From UBA11606 sp964504305 (GTDB lineage: Bacteria > Actinomycetota > Acidimicrobiia > Acidimicrobiales > Aldehydirespiratoraceae), in NCBI GenBank assembly GCA_964504305.1, contig CAZDEB010000002.1, forward strand, positions 356,899 to 420,898: 64,000 nt of DNA, given 5' to 3'. The notes beneath the pieces were generated by a model. The model saw only the letters and a program-made list of their open reading frames with translations, did not search any database and was not told the origin of the DNA. The translations under genes were made by a program, and so were the position numbers. Every line of letters starts with the position of its first letter. Position 1 is the first letter of the stretch. Shown here piece by piece: positions 17,720 through 25,537 of this stretch.

Positions 17720-19225
17720 ATGGGCAACGTGACACTCTCGGACCGATCGCTTGGCTGGCTTCGCTACCTGCACCGCAAGGCCCATACGCCCGACAATTGG
17801 AACCGAGACGGGCAGCCACATCCTCATTGGGACGATCGTTCCGATGCGCCAATGGCCAGTTGGCACCGTTTCGACTTGGTGGACTCGTCGTACGCGATGG
17901 GACTGATGGCGCACCGGACGCCCGCATGGACCGAGCCGTATGTGGCCATCCTTGATCAGCTCATCGAACGCCACACGGCTTGGTGGTCGGCATCTGACTG
18001 GCTCACCCAGTTTGGCCACGACCCCGACCAAGCCAACTATCCCGATTTCTACAGGCTGTTGATTCCTGGGGAGTTGTGGGGCGAATACGACGCGCCTGGT
18101 TGGACCGCTAACGGTATCGCCCCATACGGCGTGCAGATGGATCCCATCGCCGCCGAAGGCATGTTGTTTTACAAGGGCTTCTTCTTGGTTCTGCTCGGCA
18201 TCAGGGCAATGGTGGCCGCTGACGACCGATGGAATCAGCCCTTCGAGATGATACGTGATGGCGAACATCGCTTCAGCTGGACTCATTCGCAAATCGCCGA
18301 GCACCTGACGCAGCAATGGCTCGCGGCCCCGATCGGCTGCCATTGAGAGAACACCAAGATCTGGCCGTTTTGACTGGCTGGAGCGGGCCTCGGTCTGAGG
18401 CTTCACGACAACCGATTTGGCACTGACTACCACGATCGGGCGTTCGGGCCATGGTGGGCATATGCCCGTGAGCACTACTTGGAGCTGGCGGGACCAACCG
18501 AGCCAACCACGACCTCGCTGTACTACGACCCGGTGCTCGATGTGCATCACAAGCTTCCGGTTCTGACCGCCGGTGTAACCTCCTTTTACGCCGCGCCTCA
18601 ACGTCGTGATGATGCAGAACGACTGTGGAGGGCGGCTATCAACTCGGCCGGTTACGACCGAAACATCGCCACACCGATGAAAGCAAATCGGGGGTCGGGC
18701 GCGGCGCTTATCTTGGCCCGGGAGTGGCAAGACAGCGAGACAGAGACGCGACTCGCGGCCGCTATCGAAGCCTCCTACGAACCATCTTGGGACGCCAGCC
18801 GCGGCGAGTTCACATGGGGCATGGGGTTGAACGAACCGCACCCCCGCGGCCAATTCAATGCCTTTCTGGCCGCCGCGGAAGCTAGCGGACCCGGCCGCTG
18901 GACGGCTCTTTCAGCCGCGCCATTGGCGGGCGGACCGCAGGTTGTCGATGTCGACTTCCCGAACGTCGCGTTCTCGAGAGCCGAGTGGCGCGGCAACACC
19001 TTGCACCTTCGTATGGACACACTCGCCGCAATCGCGTCAAGCCCAACGTCATTTCGGATCGTCGGCGCGCCACCGGGCATCCCATCGATCGTGGGAGGTC
19101 ACGACGTGAGAGCGTCGAGAGAAGGACCCGACGTGGTAGTTACCGCGGCGGCCCGCCCGAGCGATCTGAGCCTCTCGTTCGCAGACGGCCATCACGAGCC
19201 CATAGACGATCACGAATCGAGTTGA
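17720..19225 (+). CDS. Selenocysteine-containing linalool dehydratase/isomerase-family protein (two in-frame UGA)
   Basis: One frame runs from ATG 17720 to the TGA at 19223-19225, interrupted only by TGA at 18344-18346 (codon 209) and 18371-18373 (codon 218). Read as Sec this gives 501 residues. Before the UGAs lies the family core WGEYDAPGWTANGI...DPI..EG.LFYKG (120-153). The active-site segment reads U-ENTKIWPF-U, then LAGAGLGLRLHD and FGTDY. In Castellaniella LDI, as I recall its sequence, the two catalytic cysteines lie in CEPDNYFVQC, also nine apart and followed by GTDY. Both cysteines are thus UGA here, and each UGA has a nearby SECIS-like hairpin. LDI isomerises and dehydrates terpene alcohols; the substrate here is unknown, and the LDI His next to the YKG motif is Phe154. 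The stop overlaps the nitroreductase ATG. Alternative: a pseudogene with two nonsense mutations, which I consider unlikely. Confidence 0.87.
18361..18381 (+). promoter_or_regulatory. Candidate SECIS hairpin for the first UGA
   Basis: Six-bp stem CUGGCC / GGCUGG (two pairs are G-U) around the 9-nt loop GUUUUGACU. The loop starts 20 nt after UGA 18344-18346, within the 16-37 nt window usual for bacterial SECIS elements, and begins with the required G. The second UGA codon itself lies in this loop. It is weaker than the hairpin serving the second UGA. Confidence 0.55.
18385..18403 (+). promoter_or_regulatory. Candidate SECIS hairpin for the second UGA
   Basis: Stem GGGCCUC / GAGGCUU (five Watson-Crick pairs next to the loop plus two G-U pairs) around the loop GGUCU. 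The loop starts 18 nt after UGA 18371-18373. The E. coli fdhF SECIS presents GGUCU in its apical loop about 18 nt after its UGA, and in both genes codons 7-8 after the UGA are GGU-CUG. This is what SelB would be expected to recognise. Confidence 0.8.
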
Positions 19226-19875
19226 TGATGGATCTTTGCGAAGCAATGCGCACCACGTTCGCCTGTCGAGAATGGACCGATGCCGCGGTCAGCGACGACA
19301 CCATCGAGGCCATTCTCGAGGATGCCCGGTTCGCTCCCAGTGGCGGCAACCGCCAACCGAACCAGGTCGTGGCAGTGCGTTCGACCGACACGAAGCGCCG
19401 GCTGCGCCTAGCCGCCGAGCCGGTGATGCGGGTGTACCGCGAGCAATCCAGCGTTGGCGAGGCGCCTTGGAACACCATCAATCCCACGGTGATCGACGTC
19501 GACAAACTGATGAGCAGCGATGACCCGGTTGGCTTCGTTGGCTATCTCGAAGCCGCGCCAGTTTTGTTGGTGATAGGTGCCGATCTGTCGGTGGTTGCAT
19601 CGTTTGATTCGCGACTCGACCGAGTCGGGGTCGTATCCGGCGCGTCGATCTATCCCTTTGCCTGGAATATCTTGCTCGCGGCGAGGGCACGCGGCCTCGG
19701 CGGCGTTCTGACAACGATGTGCGCGGGCCGAGAAGCCGAAGCCCAAGAAGCGGTGGGCTTCGACTCAACCACCGCGGTGGCAGCCGTGATCCCGCTCGGC
19801 TACCCGGTCAAACAGCTCACCAAGCTCCGCCGCGCCTCGGTCTCGGAGATCTTGCGATATGAACGCTGGAGCTAG
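19225..19875 (+). CDS. Nitroreductase family protein
   Basis: 216-residue FMN-dependent oxidoreductase of the nitroreductase fold. Landmarks: RTTFACREWTDAAVSDDTIEAILEDARFAPSGGNRQP at the N-terminus (FMN phosphate site with R and S-G-G-N) and GLGGVLTTM with the PLGYP segment near the C-terminus. The ATG at 19225 overlaps the stop of the selenoprotein gene (TGATG), so its translation may depend on readthrough of both UGA codons upstream. The family reduces nitro, quinone or enone groups or removes halogens; substrate unknown. Confidence 0.88.
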   Translation: MMDLCEAMRTTFACREWTDAAVSDDTIEAILEDARFAPSGGNRQPNQVVAVRSTDTKRRLRLAAEPVMRVYREQSSVGEAPWNTINPTVIDVDKLMSSDDPVGFVGYLEAAPVLLVIGADLSVVASFDSRLDRVGVVSGASIYPFAWNILLAARARGLGGVLTTMCAGREAEAQEAVGFDSTTAVAAVIPLGYPVKQLTKLRRASVSEILRYERWS

Positions 19876-19894
19876 AACCGGTTAGCGTGTCGTT

Positions 19895-20281
19895 GTGACC
19901 TCCCCCGCCCAGATTCCCTTCGTCGATTACCTCATCCTTGGCGACACTCCTCATCTGCAGGTCAACGAGTGCACGAACTGCGGAGCCCGATTCTTCGATC
20001 GTCGCAACGCGTGTGCGAGTTGTTTCGGGACCGACTTCACCAAGGCTCGGGTCTCGACCACCGGCGTCATAACCAGCTACTCGATCCCCCACACCGCAAA
20101 GCAGCCGTTCGTTTCGGCCATAGTTGACTGCGACGGGACACCCGTGCGGGCAACGATTATCAACGTCGACCCCTCGCCCGATCAAGTCGAGATGGGCATG
20201 GCGGTGAAGCTCGCCACCTACTCCATGGGAACTGACGCCGACGGAACCGAAGCCATTGCTTTCGGTTTCGCTCCGGCTTGA
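19895..20281 (+). CDS. DUF35 OB-fold / zinc-ribbon acyl-CoA-associated protein
   Basis: 128-residue protein with an N-terminal rubredoxin-like zinc ribbon (C26, C29, C40, C43) and a C-terminal OB-fold. Such proteins act with SCP2-type thiolases, which is the gene that follows 28 bp later. GTG start at 19895, only 19 bp after the nitroreductase stop, so it probably belongs to the same operon as the LDI selenoprotein. Confidence 0.9.
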   Translation: MTSPAQIPFVDYLILGDTPHLQVNECTNCGARFFDRRNACASCFGTDFTKARVSTTGVITSYSIPHTAKQPFVSAIVDCDGTPVRATIINVDPSPDQVEMGMAVKLATYSMGTDADGTEAIAFGFAPA

Positions 20282-20309
20282 CCGCACGAATCTTCCGAAA
20301 GGACCAACG

Positions 20310-21512
20310 ATGGCCACCGACGACATTTGGATCATTGGGTCCAACATGACCAAATTCGGCAAACACCTCGACAAGGACGCCCTCGACTTGGCGTCGGCCG
20401 CGGCTATGGCCGCCCTGGGCGATGCCGACATGACGATGGCCGATGTGGGGGTCCTGGGCATGGGAAACCTCATGAACTCATCCGCGGGCATGGGCCAGCA
20501 GCTGCAAAAGCAGATCGGCCAGACCGGTATCCCGGTGTTCAACGTGGCCAACGCCTGCGCAACCGGAGCTACCGCTCTTCGTGTGGCGGTAATGGCCATC
20601 AAGGCCGGCGAAACCGACGTGGGCATGGCGGTCGGAGTCGAGAAGCTCGCGGGAGCGGGACTACTAGGCCAACGCAAAGCCGGCCCGCCCTCCGAGACGT
20701 GGGAGCCATCGGGGCGAGTAGGCGCCATAGGGCCCCAAGAGGGTCGAATCGGAACCGGCATCATGCCCGGCGTGTTCGGACAAGTCGGAATGGAATACGG
20801 CCACAAGTACGGGGGAACCAGTTTCGAGCTGTTTGCCCGAATTTCGGAAAAGAATCACGCCCACTCCACCCTCAACCCTCTCGCGGCCTATCAAAAACGG
20901 TTCACGCTCGACGAGATCATGAGCGATGTGATGGTGGCTTATCCCAACACCCGCCCGATGTGCTCGGGCAACTGCGACGGGGCCGCGGCGATGATCGTGG
21001 TGAGCGACGCCAAGCTGCGCACTCTCTCGCTCGAAACGCAGAAGCGGGCGGTGAAGATCGCTGCGTCGGTGCTCACATCAGATCCGTGGCAAGACGGGTG
21101 CCAGGTCCTCCCCGACGTCAACACCCTCACCAAGTTGGCGGCTCGGCAGGCCTACGAGCAGGCCGGTATCGGTCCTGAAGATCTCGACTTGGTCGAGCTT
21201 CACGACTGTTTCGCGACCGCCGAACTTGTGCACTACGACAATCTTGGCCTGTGCGAAGAGGGCGGAGCGGTCGACTTCTTCGAATCGGGGGCTCCTTGGC
21301 GTGACGGGTCGATGCCAGTCAACGTTTCGGGCGGTCTGCAATCGAAGGGCCATCCGATCGCCGCGACCGGCATTGCCAACATCCACGAAGTGGTGTCTCA
21401 TCTGCGGGGCGAAGCCGGGGATCGCCAAATCGAAGGCGCACGGGTTGGGCTAGCGCACGTCATTGGCCTTGGTTCGGCCTGCGGCGTCCACATCCTCGAA
21501 AAAGCCGCGTAG
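20310..21512 (+). CDS. SCP2-type thiolase (acetyl-CoA acetyltransferase-like)
   Basis: 400-residue thiolase-superfamily protein. Candidate nucleophile Cys83 in NVANACATGATALR, a second block ELHDCFATAELVHYDNLGLC, and the C-terminal GGLQSKGHPIAATG with its catalytic His. AAAGGA lies a few bases before the ATG at 20310. With the DUF35 partner it would cleave or condense CoA thioesters, as in the degradation of branched or cyclic carbon skeletons. The context suggests a breakdown pathway shared with the upstream genes. Confidence 0.92.
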   Translation: MATDDIWIIGSNMTKFGKHLDKDALDLASAAAMAALGDADMTMADVGVLGMGNLMNSSAGMGQQLQKQIGQTGIPVFNVANACATGATALRVAVMAIKAGETDVGMAVGVEKLAGAGLLGQRKAGPPSETWEPSGRVGAIGPQEGRIGTGIMPGVFGQVGMEYGHKYGGTSFELFARISEKNHAHSTLNPLAAYQKRFTLDEIMSDVMVAYPNTRPMCSGNCDGAAAMIVVSDAKLRTLSLETQKRAVKIAASVLTSDPWQDGCQVLPDVNTLTKLAARQAYEQAGIGPEDLDLVELHDCFATAELVHYDNLGLCEEGGAVDFFESGAPWRDGSMPVNVSGGLQSKGHPIAATGIANIHEVVSHLRGEAGDRQIEGARVGLAHVIGLGSACGVHILEKAA

Positions 21513-21544
21513 GGCGTCTCCAGCCGCGTCGTACAATCCAGCCA

Positions 21545-22471
21545 ATGAGCTATCACGGCATCGATCTTTCGTTGCGAGCCGGCGAGTTGGTAATCCTCGA
21601 CGGCGGCACCGGAACCGAACTCGAACGGCGCGGCGCGACCATGAGCCCCGAAGCCTGGTGCGGTGCGGCAACGATCGACAACCAAGACCTTCTAAAGCAG
21701 ATTCACCTCGATTACATCGCCGCTGGCGCCCGCGTCATCACGGCCAACACCTATGCATCGTCGAGGCTGATGCTCGAGCCGGCGGGCTTCGGCGAGCAAT
21801 TCGACGTGCTCAACCGGACCGCGGTAAACATCGCGTTGGAGGCGCGCGAGGCCAGCGGAGTCGACGCCATCGCCGTCGCTGGTTCGCTATCTCACATGGT
21901 TCCGATGCAACCCGGCGGCACTCAGTCTGATCGGTCCCGCAATCCTTCGACGGCACAGCTGACCGACGGGTTTGGCGAACTCGCGGCCCTTCACAAGGAC
22001 GCCGGCTGTGACGTCATCATTCTCGAAATGATGTTTCACCCCGAGCGCATGCCATTGGCTCTCGCCGCCGCCGTCGCAACCGGTTTGCCTGTGTGGGCCG
22101 GAATGTCGGTGCGACGAGGCCCCGACGGACAGATCCTCAGTTTCACCACCGAGGCCGACATCGCCGTCGCCGACCTTGTGTCGATCGTCCGCGACTTCCC
22201 GGTCGAGGTCGCCGGCATCATGCACTCCCCCTCCGACACGATCGCCGAGTCGATAACGGCCGTGCAAGAGCAGTTCGCGGGGCCGACGATGGCTTACCCC
22301 GACTCGGGCTACTTCGCGATGCCCGATTGGCAGTTCGAGGACATTATTGCGCCCAGCGATCTTCACACTTTCGCCGAGGGATGGAAGCAGCAGGGTGTCC
22401 AGGTCTTGGGCGGTTGCTGCGGGCTGTCGCCCCAGCACATCGAAGCATTAGCGCCGCTCGGGCCCACCTAA
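21545..22471 (+). CDS. Homocysteine S-methyltransferase family protein with altered zinc site
   Basis: 308-residue TIM-barrel protein of the homocysteine S-methyltransferase family: N-terminal LDGGTGTELERRG, NTYASSRLML, and the C-terminal zinc motif GGCCG (C291, C292). Known members have a third cysteine in a G-x-N-C motif; here the equivalent stretch is AGIMHSPSD, so Asn-Cys is replaced by Met-His. The zinc may be bound by Cys2His or the substrate may differ. Its stop overlaps the convergent methyltransferase gene by four bases. Confidence 0.85.
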   Translation: MSYHGIDLSLRAGELVILDGGTGTELERRGATMSPEAWCGAATIDNQDLLKQIHLDYIAAGARVITANTYASSRLMLEPAGFGEQFDVLNRTAVNIALEAREASGVDAIAVAGSLSHMVPMQPGGTQSDRSRNPSTAQLTDGFGELAALHKDAGCDVIILEMMFHPERMPLALAAAVATGLPVWAGMSVRRGPDGQILSFTTEADIAVADLVSIVRDFPVEVAGIMHSPSDTIAESITAVQEQFAGPTMAYPDSGYFAMPDWQFEDIIAPSDLHTFAEGWKQQGVQVLGGCCGLSPQHIEALAPLGPT

Positions 22472-23094
22472 GTCTTGCTGAACCGGCAGACCGTGTATGG
22501 GCGGCGGTCGCCGTTGATGGCACCAGCCGTAGTCGTCCGAGAGCCAATGCACTCGAGCACGCCATCGAACTCGGCAGCAAGGGTGGCCTCGCTGTAGCGA
22601 CGTACGGCTAATCCCGCGCAAGACTCGGGGCCGGACTCCGCGAAGGTGGCAATGATCGCATGGCCGTTCGAATCCAACGCCCGATCGATACCGGCGACGT
22701 ATCCCGCTCGTTGGGCATCGTCGACAAGAAAGTGAAACACCGCCCGGTCGTGCCACAAGTCCCAACGGCGGTCAGGGTAAAAACCGGTGACGTCAGCTTC
22801 GAGCAGGCTGACGCTGAGCGCCGCGGTAGCCTCGCTACTGGTTGCCGCCGCCAAGCGAGCGCTAGTGGCATCAAGCGCCGCGGCGGAGATATCAAGCACC
22901 GTCAAATCGCGGTAGCCCGCCCCCAGCAACCCGTCCACTAGGCGACTGGTGCCGGCCCCGACATCGATCACCGACGCATGCGGGCCGTTGAGAAGATCAA
23001 GCACGTCGTCAAGCGTCGACGCCGTCGATTCGTACCAACCCAGTTCGTGATCAGGTCGTGTGCGGTAGATCCCGTTCCAGTGATCGTTCGACAT
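22468..23094 (-). CDS. Class I SAM-dependent methyltransferase
   Basis: 208-residue Rossmann-fold methyltransferase. Motif I VIDVGAGTSRLVDGLL, an acidic end of strand 2 (LTVLDIS), WDLWHDRAVFHFL in the motif IV region, and C-terminal YTVCRFSKT. It starts with HWNGIYRTRPDHELGWYE, a pattern common in small-molecule (thiol or chalcogen) methyltransferases, so S- or Se-methylation is possible but unproven. Confidence 0.88.
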   Translation of the reverse strand: MSNDHWNGIYRTRPDHELGWYESTASTLDDVLDLLNGPHASVIDVGAGTSRLVDGLLGAGYRDLTVLDISAAALDATSARLAAATSSEATAALSVSLLEADVTGFYPDRRWDLWHDRAVFHFLVDDAQRAGYVAGIDRALDSNGHAIIATFAESGPESCAGLAVRRYSEATLAAEFDGVLECIGSRTTTAGAINGDRRPYTVCRFSKT

Positions 23095-23141
23095 ACGGAC
23101 CCCTCACCAATATGTCCGTACAATATCTCACGAGCCCGTTT

Positions 23142-24821
23142 CTAGCCAGCCGTCGTAGCCGGATCGTGCCGATCCACATGGCTGCGGGCGTGTTCCATCG
23201 CCGCGTCGAGGTCGGTGAACAGGTGGTTCTCGTGGGCAAGGCGATTGATAGCTCCGACCTCGTGCAAGATCTTGAGGTGTTCGGGGCGTGGGCCCTTGAG
23301 CAACACGGTGACGTGCTGAGCTTCGAGTTCGTCGATGATCTCGCCCAAGGCTTGGGCGCCGGTCGCGTCGAGCATTTGCAGGTCGGGGAACCGCAAAATG
23401 ACCACCTGCACGTCTTTGACCGAAGTCAGTTCGGACAGGAATCGTTGCACCGCACCGAAGAACAAGGCTCCATCCAATCGGTACGAGACGATGCCATCGG
23501 CTCTGAGGGCATCGGCCGTTTCGCCGTCCAGCAGCGGAAGAGGGTCGGCGACCGGAGCCGAGGTTCGGGCAAGCTGTCGAAGGGCAAGCAGGGCCGCCGC
23601 CGCCATGCCGACCTCGACCGCCAAGATCAAGTCGAAGCCAACGGTGACAATTGCAGTCAGAATAAGCGTGACCGCGTCGGAACGGGTAGCTCGCACAATG
23701 GCCCGCAGGTTCTTGACTTCTACCATCCGAACCGCGGTAACCATGAGCACGCCCGCAAGCGCGGCGAGCGGGATTTCGGCGACCAGGCCCGAACCGGCCA
23801 GGACTACCCCCAACAGCACGAAGGCGTGCACCAGAGCCGCTACCCGGGTCCGCGCCCCCGCTTTGACGTTGACGGCGGTGCGGGCAATAGCGCCAGTAGC
23901 GGGCATGCCTCCGAACAGGGGCGAAACGATGTTCGCGAGCCCCTGCCCAACGAGTTCTCGGCTGGGATCGTGACGGCCCACTCCGGCCATGCCGTCGGCC
24001 ACCTTGGCCGAAAGCAGACTCTCGAGCGCGCCCAAGGCGGCTACTGCCAAAACCGCTCCGAACAGATCCGACATCAACGCGGGATCCATGTGGGGAATCG
24101 AGGGGGAGGGCAGCGAAGAGGGCAGTTCGCCGATTACGGCCACGCCCGCGTCACCGGCGCGAGCAATCAACGTCGCGACGACAACGCCGATCAACGAGGC
24201 GGGCAACGCCTGATTAATCCGGGGCGCGATTACCATGACCGCTACCACGACCCCGACAAGGCCGACAGCCCACAGGGTGCCGTTTCCACCGAGGCCGTCG
24301 CTCACGGCGCGGATGGCGATCAACGCCGTATTCTCGCCTTCGGGCTTCGCCACGCCGAGGCCCGCTGGCACCTGCTGCAAGAAAATGATCACGCCGATAC
24401 CCAGGGTGAAACCCTCGATTACCGGCCAGGGAATAAACGCCAGATATCTGCCGAAGCCCGCAAATCCGGCGGCCAGAATCACGAGTCCGGCCAGCAAACC
24501 CACCATGAACACGGCTTCGACACCGTGGCGAGCGACGATCGGGACGAGCACCACAGTCATGGCGCCCGTCGGACCAGCTACCTGAACGTTCGAGCCACCA
24601 AACACCGCGGCGACGAGTCCGGCAACAATAGCCGTCACCAGACCGGCGTCGGCGCCTAGTCCCGACGTGATGCCGAAGGCGAGGGCCAGCGGCAGCGCTA
24701 CTACGCCAACCGTTACGCCGGCGATCACGTCTTGGCGCCACGAGCCTGCTAGTCCCGCGTAGTCAACTCGACCCGGCAACATCGGTCTCACACGGCTGCG
24801 AAATAGTGTTGCACCACTCAT
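23142..24821 (-). CDS. SulP-family anion transporter with STAS domain (first)
   Basis: 559-residue SLC26/SulP membrane protein: about 10-14 membrane segments up to residue 400, then a cytosolic STAS domain (about 425-535) with LDATGAQALGEII. Family motifs AGVTVGVVALPLALAFGI and GQGLANIVSPLFGGMPATGAIART are present. Members carry sulfate, bicarbonate or other anions. The window encodes a second SulP at 34841. It is divergent from the lipoprotein gene at 24955. Confidence 0.93.
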   Translation of the reverse strand: MSGATLFRSRVRPMLPGRVDYAGLAGSWRQDVIAGVTVGVVALPLALAFGITSGLGADAGLVTAIVAGLVAAVFGGSNVQVAGPTGAMTVVLVPIVARHGVEAVFMVGLLAGLVILAAGFAGFGRYLAFIPWPVIEGFTLGIGVIIFLQQVPAGLGVAKPEGENTALIAIRAVSDGLGGNGTLWAVGLVGVVVAVMVIAPRINQALPASLIGVVVATLIARAGDAGVAVIGELPSSLPSPSIPHMDPALMSDLFGAVLAVAALGALESLLSAKVADGMAGVGRHDPSRELVGQGLANIVSPLFGGMPATGAIARTAVNVKAGARTRVAALVHAFVLLGVVLAGSGLVAEIPLAALAGVLMVTAVRMVEVKNLRAIVRATRSDAVTLILTAIVTVGFDLILAVEVGMAAAALLALRQLARTSAPVADPLPLLDGETADALRADGIVSYRLDGALFFGAVQRFLSELTSVKDVQVVILRFPDLQMLDATGAQALGEIIDELEAQHVTVLLKGPRPEHLKILHEVGAINRLAHENHLFTDLDAAMEHARSHVDRHDPATTAG

Positions 24822-24954
24822 TGGTTAACCCCGGTTTTCTCGGTCCTCTAAACAGCCAAGCGTATCCGCCACGCCGCTATCAGCGGTTGGGGGCGAACCC
24901 GCCAGCACGTCCCGACCTGCTAACATTCCCGCCCATGAAAGCCGCGCCGTCGTA

Positions 24955-25473
24955 ATGACCGCCACGTTGATAAGACGACGGTTTGCGCCGCTAGTGGTTG
25001 CGATGGCCGCCGCGTGCGGGGAGTCGGACGACCGCGCCTTTTCCTCCCCAAACCAACTTGCGCCGATCGTCGCCGAGGTCGACACCGGACTTATCTTCAC
25101 CGACGGCGACGATTCGGTGGTGTTGTCTTTGTCTGATCTTGAAGCCATCGAGGTCGTACAGGTCGAACTGTTCGAGCCGTTCGTCGCCGCAACCAGCACG
25201 TTTCAAGGTCCCACTGTGGCGGCCGTCTTTGCGTCGCTTGGCTGGCCCACAGACGGCGACGTTCATATGTGGGCCATCAACGACTACGCCTACGACATGT
25301 CGGCGGCCGATCTCATCGAGGGCGACGCAATGATTGCGACTCGCGAAAACGGCGTCACGATTCCCATCGAGGCGGGCGGACCAGCTCGTATCGTCTTTCC
25401 CAACTGGAGCGCCGCCCACCAGCTCGAAGATGCCTGGGTCTGGTCGCTAGGGAGTTTCAATCTTCTCGATTGA
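24955..25473 (+). CDS. Lipoprotein with oxidoreductase molybdopterin-binding fold
   Basis: 172-residue predicted lipoprotein: hydrophobic signal ending in the lipobox AAAC (Cys21), then a short domain resembling the sulfite-oxidase-type molybdopterin-binding fold (FQGPTVAAVFASLGWP, AINDYAYDMSAADL, ATRENGVTIP, GPARIVFPN, WVWSL). It lacks the cysteine that ligates Mo in true sulfite oxidases, so cofactor binding is doubtful. It lies directly upstream of the GGDEF-EAL gene, an arrangement suggesting it is a periplasmic sensor partner. Confidence 0.72.
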   Translation: MTATLIRRRFAPLVVAMAAACGESDDRAFSSPNQLAPIVAEVDTGLIFTDGDDSVVLSLSDLEAIEVVQVELFEPFVAATSTFQGPTVAAVFASLGWPTDGDVHMWAINDYAYDMSAADLIEGDAMIATRENGVTIPIEAGGPARIVFPNWSAAHQLEDAWVWSLGSFNLLD

Positions 25474-25537
25474 CCCGGAGCCGGGGCACCAGACGGTCGT
25501 TGACTCAACGGAGATCAAGATCGGGCGGCGAAGCCCA

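Noticed and set aside
17435..18853. 472-codon open frame on the minus strand across the LDI selenoprotein
   Set aside because: It has no protein-like motifs and mirrors the codon bias of two real genes on either strand (the aminotransferase and the LDI gene). Long antisense frames are common at this GC content.
17720..19225. LDI-family gene as an ordinary pseudogene or as two separate genes
   Set aside because: No frameshift and no TAA/TAG; both interruptions are TGA at the two catalytic-Cys positions, with a SECIS-like hairpin behind each. A separate downstream gene would need to start at a TTG in mid-domain.
23058..24659. 533-codon plus-strand frame opposite the first SulP gene
   Set aside because: Composition is Gly/Arg/His-rich shadow sequence without motifs; the SulP gene on the other strand is unambiguous.
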